This document shows, piece by piece, positions 46,311 through 59,000 of a stretch of DNA of 64,000 nt. The stretch spans positions 96,345,085-96,409,084 of the forward strand of contig NC_068362.1 in NCBI RefSeq assembly GCF_020536995.1, given 5' to 3'. Under the pieces are notes generated by a model. The model was not told the DNA's origin. It saw only the letters and a program-made list of their open reading frames with translations, and made no database searches. The translations under genes and the position numbers were made by a program. Within the stretch, counting starts at the first letter, position 1; every line of letters starts with the position of its first letter. The DNA comes from Dreissena polymorpha. Taxonomy: Eukaryota > Mollusca > Bivalvia > Myida > Dreissenidae.

Positions 46311-47080
46311 GACAGAATGTCTGAATGTCAGTGACTTTATTATTGCATGTCAGATTTATTTTTGTCATAGCGGGAAGCTTCACTTTTTAGTGAATTAATA
46401 CCAAATACACAAAGTACATAGAACATAGGTTTAAAAAGAGATGTATGTTATTCATTTATGCCCCTTACAAAAAGTATACTTTTAAATTGCAATTACAAAT
46501 CAGTCAGCCATCCAAACAAATATATTGTGAATTAAACTACCTTAAACAGTTGTTTTTTTGAAGAAAAAATCATATTCCATGAGGATTACATGTTAATACT
46601 TGAGAGCAATTATGTAATTAAAGCAGTGCCGTTATATATCAATACAATTTTCATATAGTGTTTTATCGTAAGTGACAGTTGGCATTGTAATTATGGGTAT
46701 GGTGCTTAAACTGACTTTTGTTCCTATATACTTTCATGTAACCTACCCCTTGTAACAAGCCCATTTGACCTTGACATTTATCATATTGAACTTAAAATTG
46801 ACAGAGGTCTTCATTTCCTCCAAAGTAATCATCATACAGATCATTGGAGGGTTTCTTTCAGTTCTAAACCTATTTTGCAGAAATAAACATCTACAGATCG
46901 ACCAACCGAGGGACAGATGAAAAGCATAAAATTTATTTAAAGTAGGGCATAATGAGTAATGACCCCATTATTAGTGTTATTCAAACAAGTTCCTATATTT
47001 ACACCAATAAAAACTGGTAAACATACACTAATATACAACAAACATTAACAAAAATCCTTGATTTTACATTAAAATCATAC
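46311..47080. other. Non-coding; 3' side of the SDR gene
   Basis: No convincing last exon is seen. 46745-46960 holds a worn pearl-like piece. Reading through the donor at 47081 would reach a stop at 46999, and an AATAAA on the minus strand (46932-46937) follows, so an alternative short end is possible. Confidence 0.4.
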
Positions 47081-50000
47081 CTTTTGAAGAACAAAATTGG
47101 AGTGAAATATGCAGGTAATATCAACTGTTTTGTTCTGTACTGTATGGCTTTCATAATCTGGTCGACAACATATTCTTCTGATAAGGGTGGAAAGAGTCGT
47201 GGAAACCTGTAAACAGCCATGAGACATTCAAAGATTAAATGAAACAATAACGTTTTTTAAAGATCATCTAAGGAGTGGAGTTTGCATATTATTTTAATAG
47301 AAAAAGACCAATAAAGATAAGATAAGATTGTGTGTGTTTTCAATATAAACGAGTTTTATAAAAATTAACTTGCTAAGATCAAGTTTGACTTAAACAGTGC
47401 AAAGACACATTTTATTAAATCATCAAACATTTCCGCAGACATATTATGCACAGCTGACAGGCCCACAAACAGATCTATCAAACATGCTTGATAGATATTG
47501 TATAACACAACACAAGGCAGATATTCCAACAGATGTATCAAACATGGTTGATAGATATACATGTACAAGTCACATGTGACACACACTCACACACATGACA
47601 CACATGTCAGCTGATATATAAAACAACTTACAGATATTTTAGTAGACACATCACAAACATCAGACAAGTTATTTAAGAAATAATACTTGTAGATCATAGT
47701 TTGTTGTCCAAACTCTCACAACCAGAAGTAAAGATGCGTGATGCATAATTACAAGTGCCAAGCATGAGGCATTTGATACCACGCACCTAAACTTCCGTAT
47801 GTGGTTTATTTGTCAACAAACAATAACCTAATGTAGCATAAGAATGTAATTTTTTAATGTGTACTAAATATACAAGTGTTATACATCATTGGAAAGATCT
47901 CATTGAGAAATCACAATGGTACCAAATAAATACATTGTTTTATTTTGATATTAACATGGCTTTAAACTGACTATTTATCCTAATATGCTTCTACACTTGT
48001 ATTTCCTACAAAGCTCAGCCAACATGGTTAGCTACGTTTTATTTATGCTCGTACAGTCTCATAAATAATATGGTAGTTAAAGTTTGCATATAAAAAAACA
48101 GGCAAATGTATCGATCTACATGAACATTACAGAAATACTATTTATTGTGAGATATAACAAAACCAACAGGTATAACAATTTTTTAAGTGAAAAGTGTATG
48201 GTCCGTCAATTAAGAGGAAAACAAGATGTGTTTGTGTAACACAATGTCCCCCTATATGATGTTTGACCTTGAAGGATGACCTTGACTTTGACCCTTCACC
48301 ACTCAAAATGTGCAGCTCCATGAGATACACATGCATTTCAAATATAAAATTGCTAGCTTCAATATTGCAGAAGTGACATTACATGAGCAATTTTGACCCA
48401 TATATTTGACCTTGGAGGATGACCTTGACCTTGACCTTTCACCACTCAAAATGTGCAGCTCCATGAGATACACATGCATGCCAAATATCAAGTTGCTATC
48501 TTCAATATTGCACAAGTATTCATAAAAAAGCGATTTGGGCCACATATATTTGACCTCTGACCTTGAAGGATGACCTTGACCTTGACCTTTCACCACTCAA
48601 AATGTGCAGCTCCATGAGATACAAATGCGTGCCAAATACCAAGTTGCTATCTTCAATATTGCAAAAGTATTCATAAAATATGCGATTTGGGCACCATATA
48701 TTTGACCTCTGACCTTGAAGGATGAACTTGACCTTGACCTTTCACCACTAAAAATGTGCAGCTCCATGAGATACACATGCATGCCAAATACCAAGTTGCT
48801 ATCTTCAATATTGCAAAAGTATTCATAAAATGAGCGATTTTGGCCACATATAATTGACCTCTGACCTTGAAGGATGACCTTGACCTTGACCTTTCACCAC
48901 TCAAAATGTGCAGCTCCATGAGATACACATGCATGCCAAATATCAAGTTGCTATATTCAATATAGCAAAAGTTATTGCAAAATGTTAAAGTTGGCGCAAA
49001 CAGACCAACCAACCAACAGACCAACCAACCAACCAACCAACCAACCAACAGACAGGGCAAAAACAATATGTCCCCCACTACTATAGTGGGGGACATAAAA
49101 ACAATTTCCTTTTTTTTAATGTAAGTTTGTGCATGTCATGTAAGAAATACACAAAACTGACAAACATTTCAGAACTCATATCATGATATGTTGAAAAGTT
49201 ACCAGATGGCTTACAGACATTTCAGTACATATAATACCAATATTTGACAAATAACTTGCCATATACCTGACTGACATGCCAGCGAACATTTCATTCTGCA
49301 CCTGGTATGGATGTATCACAGAAAGGCTGATGCCCCTATACTCCTGTAGCTCTACCATTAAACTCTGCATTAAACCTGTAAGAAAGAAGTTATTGAACAA
49401 TGCCACAATGTCAAAAGCTACAATATATTTCTTTTACTCTAGGTCGCACAATGATGAGAAATGCAAGATTGATCGAAGTTCTAAGAGTAATTAAAATGAG
49501 AATTTGATGTTATTAATACTACCCATGTTAGTAATTATAAGTTTACCATGTTTATCCAAATAAATAACAAAAGCAATAAAACTACTTAGCAGTCTGTGTT
49601 ACTCTATACATATATATTTATTTATATATTTATATTTGTTTATTTATATATAAAACTCTCGCACTGATGAAACTTTCTAATTAAAGTAACAATTTTTCCT
49701 GAAGAATACATGGTTATATACTAAGGTGTGTGCTTGTTTGTTTACACTGTGTCCAAACCTATTTGGTAACTTCATGCAGTTTTAATCAATCTTTAAACTG
49801 ACTGCAAGTAGGATAAAACATACTGAACACAAACCAGTGAGAGCAAACTTTGTGGTAGTATAATCTGCGGTCCCATGCAGGCCCATCATGCCCAAGATGG
49901 AGTTCATGCATACAATATGTCCCTCGCCCGACTCCAGCATTGACGGCAGAAACGCTTTGATCGTCTGAAGAACAAGAGCTATCAGAGGACAGCGCGCTCG

Positions 50001-53000
50001 ACTATTCGAGTGCTTGACAGTATAACGTAAGCAATCATGGGGTAATTGTTCAAATTATTCAATAAGGTCAAGTTAATAGTTCAGGTATATTTTCCACAAT
50101 CTAGTGAACATTAAAGACATAAAATAAAATAAATAGATTTAATTTCAAGTTTGATAGCAATAGCTTGGGTGGGAAGTTTGGACAGTCCTTTAAAAATAAA
50201 GGACCGTTTTTGTTGTTTTTTTTGGGGGGGTAGGGGGGGTTGAGAGGGGGGTATAATGTGGGGTGTGGTCATTTATTAGATGATCTTTAAACAAGAGCAC
50301 CGCCTTGCGGGTGCAGACCGCTCATCTATTTTTCTTTTTAAAGGTGTAGGGACCTATCTCAATTTCAAACACAAAGAAGGGAGGGGTGGAGTGGAGAGGG
50401 GTGTATAGTGTGGGGTTGTGGACAGTGGGCATTTATTACATTATCTTCCAAATATGCAAAAAAAAGGGAGAAAAAAGAAAAAAAATTGGGGGGGGGGGAG
50501 GGGGATTCTTGGGTGGGATGGTTGGACGGTATTTCAAAAAAAATAAAACAATAAAAATAAATATTTGTGTTTTTTAACCATGTTTGAAAAAAATAATATT
50601 TTTGGGGGGTGGGGGTCGGGGGGGGGTATAGTGTGAGGGTGTGGTGGTCATTTATTAGATGATCTTAAAAAAAAAATGGGGGGATTCGGACGGGCGGCGT
50701 GGGGGATGGTTTGGGTGGAGTCAATTGTGGTATGTCAGGTAAGCGTTGTTTTGTCAAAGTATCAATCAAATCTAATAATAAATAAAGAAGTTATGGCAAT
50801 TTTAGCAAAATTTAATAATTTGACCTTGAGAGTCAAGGTCATTCAAAGGTCAAGGTAAAATTCAACTTGCCAGGTACAGTACCCTCATGATAGCATGAAA
50901 TTATTTGAAGTTTGAAAGCAATAGCCTTGATACTTCAGAAGTAAAGTGGATCTAAACACAAAATGTAACCATATATTCAAAGTTAATAAGTAAAAAAAAA
51001 GGCCATAATTCCATAAAAATGCAACTTGTCCTTTACTGTCCCCTTATGATAGCTTGCGCCTGATCCAAGTATGAAAGCAATATCTATGATACTTTAGGGG
51101 TAATGTGGAGCAAAAGACAAAACTTAACCAAATTTTCAAGTATAAAGGGCCCATAATTCCGTCCAAATGCCAGTCAGAGTTACATAACTTTGCCTGCACA
51201 GTCCCCTTATGATAGTTCATAACTGTTGCAAGTATGAAAGCAATAGCTTTGATACTGTAGGAATAAAGTGGACCTAAACACAAAACTTAACCAAATTTTC
51301 AATTTTCTAAGTATAAAAAGGGCACATAATTCCGTCAAAATGCCAGTCAGAGTTTCATAACTTTGCCTGCACAGTCCCCTTATGATAGTGAGTAAGTGTT
51401 GCAAGTATGAAAGCAATAGCTTTGATACTTAAGGAATAAAATGGACCTAAACACAAAACTTAACCAAAATTTTCAATTTTCTAAGTATAAAAAGGGCACA
51501 CAATTCTGTCAAAATGCACACCAGAGTTATCTAACTTTGCCCGCCCAGTCCCCTCATGATAGTAAGTAAGTGTACTAAGTTTGAATGCAATAGCATTGAT
51601 ACTTTCTGAGAAAAGTGGAGCTAAACACAAAACTTAACCGGACACCGAAGCCAACACCGACGCCAAGGTGATGACAATAGCTCATATTTTTTTTTCAAAA
51701 AATAGATGACTTAAAAAATGAAGGAGAACCATTTGAATTATTTTACCAAAGGAACACATAATGAACATTTGCGTGAAATTAGTCACAAATATTACCATAA
51801 AGTAAGAGGAACATTTTTGCAAATTTGTATTGTTGTATTGTAAAGATTGTTGAAGATATAGAGGATTTTTTTTCAAGAACATAAAACTTAAATGCAAATC
51901 AATGACCCTCTTACACACCCAACCAATTTTTGATTATCTATAAGCCAAGATTTAATGCTAAAAATTTATGCAAGAAAAAAAATTGGTATAAAAAATGACA
52001 AATTTGCAATTTGCTTGCATTAAAAAGTGGGAATCTTCATCAATTGAAATACTTGCAGAAGTAAGTGAGTGAATGATTATCAAAACATGTATTAACCCTT
52101 TGCATGTTGGGAAATTTGTCTTCTGCTAAAATGTTGTCTGCTGAATTTCTAAAATTAGCATTTTCTTTGATTTTTTTCAAAGAATACTATCAGAATAGCA
52201 AACAGTTTGGATCCTGATGAGACGCCACGTTTTGTGGCATCTCATCTGGATCCAAACTGTTTGCAAAGGCCTTCAAAATTCGGTTCCAGCACTGAAAGAG
52301 ATACTATAAAGCCATCAAAAGCACAAGTAATAACCTAAGATAACATACCCAAATATGAGCCAAAGTGTTTACTCTCAAGCTGTACTCAAACTCACTGTCG
52401 GTGGTGTCCAACAGTGGTTTCCCACAAACGACACCTGCATTGTTGATCAACAAGTTCACAGGACCGATGGTTTGTTGCACTTCTTCAGCCTTAACAAAAT
52501 TGCAATTTTAATCAACACACATTTTTACAGTCATAAAGGCTGCGCTGAACTTAATATTATAATCTAGCCAGTCCCTGGAATAAATGCATGTGCATAAAGT
52601 ATGGTCATAGTGCAGTTTGCTTATCAGGGACAAGATTTTCTGCCAAAACAGGATTTTTGTTTAGAAGAACTTGCTTTTAACCAATATTCCCAATAAAGCG
52701 GAAATTGTTGTCAATGATTAGCCTGTAGCCTGTTACTGAACAGGCTAATATGTGATGATACTTTAAGCACATGCATTAAGTCTGGTGTTCCCAGAGGCCA
52801 GTTCAATTATTAAGCCAACAAGACCTGTGTTTGTGAAACATAATGCCCCCTTCTGCGCTTTAAAGCAGCATTATATGTAGTTTACAGAGAATTGTTAAGT
52901 CCAAGGCCCATAACTTTGCCAAAAAACAATGGACCAGAACGAAACTCACAATTCATCTGTAGGTCATGTTGGTAGACTCACGTACAGCACAATATCTGAA

Positions 53001-56000
53001 AGCGTTGCTTAAAAAACCTCAAGGAATCTGAATGCTAGACAGACAAAAAGACTGACAGTAGGCATCAAAAATATCACTAGCTTGAATCATCATGCAACTG
53101 TAGAATAAATCAGTAATATTTCAACTTGCTACATAGTATTTCAATTAACCCAATACCATGGAAAAAGTCCTAGACTGTGTAGCCCTTGATTGCTGTATTA
53201 ACTTAAACTAGCATCTGTATATTTATGGAGTACACTTGTTTATTTATTTTTAAATAGACTTTAATTTTTCTCACCGTTTTGTAAATGTTTTCTCTGGAAC
53301 TGACGTCGGTCTTGAAGTATGTTGCCTCTACACCAATGGCCTGTATATCAGACTGCGTATTCTTAAGTGACTCAACATCGCGGCCCCCAAAGAATGACCT
53401 TTATTGAGAAATAAATTGTTAAACAAGGGCTGTTTGTAAAACATGCATGCCCCCCATATGGGCTGTCAGTTGTAGTGGCAGCCATTGTGTGAATACGTTT
53501 TATGTCACTGTGACCTTGACCTTTGACTAAGTGACCTGAAAATCAATAGGGGTCATCTGCCAGTCATGATCAATGTACCTATGAAGTTTCATGATCCTAG
53601 GCCTAATTATTCTTGAGTTATCATCAAAAAACCATTTTACTGTTTCGAGTCACTGTGACCTTGACTTTTGACCTAGTGACCTGAAAATTAAGTGGGGTCA
53701 TCTTCCAGTCATGATCAATGTACCTATGAAGTTTCATGATCCTAGGCGTAAGCATTCTTGAGTAATCATCCGGAAACCATTTTACTATTTCGAGTTTCGT
53801 GACCTTGACCTTTGACCTAGTGAACTGAAAATCAATAGGGGTCATTTGCCAGTCATGATCAATGTACCTATGAAATTTCATGATCCTAGGCATAAGCATT
53901 CTTGAGTTATCATCCGGAAACCATTTTACTATTTCGAGTCACTGTGACCTTGATCTTTGACCTAGTGACCTGAAAATCAATAGGGGTCATCTGCAAGTCA
54001 TGATCAATGTACCTATGAAGTTTCATGATCCTAGGCATAAGCGTTTTTGAGTTATCATCCGGAAACCATCTGGTGGACGGAACGAGGGAAAGGACGCACC
54101 GACCGACCAACCGACATGTGCAAAACAATATACCCCCTCTTTTTCGAAGGGAAGCATAAAAAAGAAAGATATTTTATAACTGTATTTAATCATGATAATG
54201 CAATATCAAATCAGCAAATTTCATTATTATGTGCTACATGTCAAGACATTTATAAGACAAACACATTTAAACCTAGTTCCCATATAACAGTATGTCTATG
54301 TTACTACCTGTAATTCTGCGTTTGTGAAAGATAAACTTATGTATAGATGGTAATATGTCTACTTGAACAGATAATTGTTTTCCAAGCTAATAATTGCATA
54401 TTTTGTTTAATATTATAATATATAAATACATGTATAAATATACCCTACAACAAAAGCTGTCTCAATATGACATATGCCCCCGAAAAACGCTTTGATAGAA
54501 GTTATGAGCATTTTTCTAAACCTAAACGCAGATTTCGAAACCTAAATGCGTACCCTTAGTTCAAGGACTTAGGTCAAGGTCAAAGGGGTCAAAATTTGTG
54601 TGCATATGGTGTGCCTTGTCCATATACACATGAATACTAAATATGAAGGTTACATCTGAAGCAACACAGAAGTTATGAGCATTTTTCGATACCTAAATGC
54701 AAAGTGTGACAGACAGACAGACTGATGGACGGATGGACAGACGGACGAACAGACCACTATATGCCCTCCTTCGGGGGCATAACAAATTGCCTTGATGGCT
54801 CTTAAGCGCTCACCTTACTTAATGGTAATCCATCTTAAAGACTAAAACTAATGATTAAAATGTTGACCACACTTGACCCAGATTTATGTTTAGACTCATT
54901 TTAAGATAAACAATTTCATCAAATTTCATCAAGATAGGGTCATTAATATTTTTTACAAAGTGTTTACTTTTTTTTCTAAGAATTATTTTTTTTTTAAGAA
55001 AGAAGTGTCTTTTGACTTATGCTTATTAGATTAGTAATGTTCCAACTTGTCCAGCTGATGTGTATCATTTCAAAAAGCACTGCTGTGGTTGAGCAAGGAT
55101 TCAGCATCATGAACCTGCTGTGCTCTCCATTATGCAGCACATTCACACAAAGCAAACTTACTCATCTGATGCTTACCTGCACCTGTGTGACAAAACATTG
55201 GAGGAGCTGTGTGATGCTTTCAAAAACAGAAATCAGAGAAAAATTGTGCTGTAACTTGTGTGACTAACCAGTGTTTGTTTTGGTCAAAGATATCTGCTAT
55301 AAGTATTTGACTGTACAGTTCTTATCTCAGAGTGTAACTGTAACTGAAAAACAAAATTGCAGTACTTGATTTAAACGTTGATCATGCCCAATATTGCATA
55401 TGTTTATATAAAGAAGACAAAATAACAAATGAAAACAAATTTATTTGTTAAACCACTGACTTATTTAAGCATGATAAATTCACAATGTTTTCCCCAAATG
55501 AGCTGTTTCATCGAAGCAAAATTCCCAAAATGGACAATTTTGTCGATAAAAAATTCCCAATTTGGTAAGACTCCTTTTCCCAAAATAGGCAGAAAAACCC
55601 CTGCAGTCAATTATGACTATGTCAGACATCCATGACAACCAAGGCCTGTGGTTTAAAAGAAATCATCATGTATCTATGGACATTAGTCCACAGGTATGTA
55701 ATGAACATCAAAGAAATTATAATTATATCATTTAAAAAAAACTTTGACAAATCAATCATTTGGGTTATAAATAATCAAAATAATAAACCTGTACAGTAAC
55801 TGTGAAAAGAACTTCAATTCTTGGTAAGAAAATATATACCCGGTAATATGAGATTTATAATTATATAAATTACTTCCCTTGAAAATAATTGTCTGTAACA
55901 AATCTCTATTTTTAGTAACAAATAATTAAAAGCCACTACCGTGACTGTAGATTCACCACTCAAAATGTGCAGCTCCATGAGATACACATGCATGCCAAAT

Positions 56001-59000
56001 ATATAAAGTGGCTATGTTCAAAATTGAATAATTTTCTCCCTTTTTAAAGCTTATAACATGTACTTCCCTTATGGTTCTTGACCTTTTACCACAATGCGTT
56101 TGTCAGAAACATATTGCCGCCTACTGCGCCGCTTTGATTTATTTAACAAAAATATATACGTGGACAGGTCAGATAACTATGTCCATTAAAAGCTTATTAC
56201 TTCCCTTGACTATGTTTTTTGCACCCTAGACCTAGAAGATTGATGTTCACCTTGAAATTTTACCACTCAAAATGTGCAGCTCCATGAGATACACATGCAT
56301 GCCAAATATCAAGGTGCTATCTTCAATATTTAAAATGTTATGACCAATGTTAAGGTTTTAGCACGACGCCTATGGCAGACGGCAGACGGCAGAAGACGAG
56401 CTGGCTATGAAAATAGCTCGGGTTTTCTCAGAAAAAAAAATCAGCTGTGGCATTATACGATCAGATGTGCAAACATTGTCAAACGGTTGTTAAATTAACA
56501 ATTTGAAGGCAATTATGCTGAAGAAATATGAAGGTTCCCATGCAAATTTAGTCTGTATATAGACGAGTGTCTGCCAATAATTATCAAACTAGTAATACAA
56601 AACTTACCACAAGTATGTAAAAGCACCTGTTTTGATCATTTTTAGTAAGATAGTGTTATTCTAAACAGTAAAAAATAGCTTGTTTAGATAATGCATAATG
56701 ACATTAATATGATTTCCTTTCTATTGTGTAATTAATAAATTGGTTGTTTCTTGTTGTTCCATGATAAATGTTTGTGCGCTAGTTAAAAACCAGCATTGTT
56801 AATTTTGTAAAAGGTAATAAAATGTGACTTCATTGATTTCACAGTTTTTCATAAGAAAACATCACTTTGTAATTTCATATACGTAAATATTCTTGTAAGT
56901 TGATGACAGTGTTTTAGTATTACTTATTGTGCAACTATTATTTTATGTGCAAATAAAGGATGCAAAGTGTTTTGTATCTCCACACAATACTACATACCTT
57001 TTTATATATGTACCAAATATATATACTAACATCATTTACATGCTTCTGCTAGCGGCTAAGCCAAGAAAGACAATGACTGACATTTTTATAAATAAGTTCA
57101 TATGATTATTGATAATCTATGATTTATTGTATGTGTTCTTTGAATGTTTAAATTAAAACAAGGGCTGTTTGTAAAACATGCATGCCCCCCATATGGGCTG
57201 TCTGTTGTAGTGGCAGCCATTGTGTGTATACGATTTTTGTCACTGTGACCTTCACCTTTGACCTAGTGACCTAAAAATCAATAGGGGTCATCTGCAAGTC
57301 ATGATCAATCTACCCATGAAGTTTCATGATCCTAGGCGTATGCGTTCTTGAGTTATCATTCAAAAACCATTTTACTATTTCGGGTCATCGTGACCTTGAC
57401 CTTTGACCTAGTGACCTCAATATCAATAGGGGTCATCTGCGAGTCATGATCAATGTACCTATGAAGTTTCATGATCCTAGGCCCAAGCATTCTTGAGTTA
57501 TCGTCTGACAACCACCTGGTGGACGAACCGACAGACAGACCGACATGAGCAAAGCAATATACCCCCTCTAAGGCCCTCTTCTTCGAAATATGGATGATAT
57601 AACATTTATTATATTTGCATTCGAATGGCATCTATACAGCTACAAACTAAGTATATGCAGTTTAGACTATGATTTATGAATTGCTACAAAATGGCTAGTT
57701 TTTTAGAGGTGACCAAATTTAAACTTTTCAACAATATTTTGCAACAGAAAATTAGAGCCCTCCAAGATACCTGTATTTATGCACTATTTTAATTGCAGAA
57801 CAAGTATGCTGTCTTTCTGTTCCACATACTTATACATTGATAATTAAATAAAATCCTGGCAATCAAAATTGATTTGACACATCACATTATTTGGATTATT
57901 TTACCCAAATCAGTGTATGCTAAAATCAACTGCTTTAGCAAGCTTAAGTTTAATTGAGACATTTGCTGAAACAAACTGTTTCCTGGGTAGGACCACAGGG
58001 CTCGAAATTAACTTTTATCTACTTGCAAAACATTACGAGCAGTTTTAATACCAACTCGCAAAATCAAAAACAGTCTCGCAAATTTTGCAGAAAACATACA
58101 AAAAAGTTTCAACATTAATTGAGTACTATTAAAACAAAATAAAAAGTACTTAACATACACATTTTATTTCTGCAATCATACAAATATATCAGTTCCTTGG
58201 ACAAAAAGGGTATTGTTTTCAAATATAAGTGTGTCGTGTTCACTCAGAAAACAAAGTTTAAGTGTCAGTTTGGGATATTTTTAATGGGTTTTCAAATATT
58301 GAAAAAAATCAGCTATGATATTGTGTGTTGAGTGCGACGTCACCAAAATACAAATCAACGGTTAACTTTGCTTTATATTTCGTATTTTTATTACCGTCTG
58401 TAGGCAAAAAGAAACTAATTATGTTTGCCTCGACGCCATGTCTGTTTTGCGAGACTGTTTTTGATTTTGCGAGTTGGTATTTCAATGAACAAAGGTGAAT
58501 AGTCGACTGTTTCACGTTCTTTGTACCAATACTATCCGCGTATACTATAAGTATACCAGTCTACATACAAGGTGCGCGCTTCCGCATACATGTATTCAGA
58601 CGTTCTATAAATTGACCTACGGTTTAGCGTTCATGACGTCGAGTGCATTTATATTACTAGTTTTTTTTACACTATTTCTTTACTTGCAAAAAAATACTAG
58701 TGGCTTAAAACTTAACTTGCAATCAGTATTTTTCACTCGCATTTTGCGAGTGTGCGAGTGTTAATTTCGAGCCCTTGGAACAGTACTTAGTGTCTTTAGG
58801 GTGATCTAAAGAACGCTCCCACTTATATATGACTTAAGGGATCAATACAGAGACATCCCAGTGACTTAGCAGACACCATATCCACTATACCCCAGCATTC
58901 AAACCAGCTTTAAATTCCTGCTGCTAGAAAACACACAAAATTATAAGATGGTAGATCTAAAAACTAGGAACATATGTTACTCGTCTGACGATTTAATTTT

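Noticed and set aside
46999-47080. Read-through of SDR exon 6 as the true C-terminus
   Set aside because: A good GTATGA donor lies at the end of the family-like sequence, and the residues beyond it do not resemble SDR tails; kept only as an alternative end.
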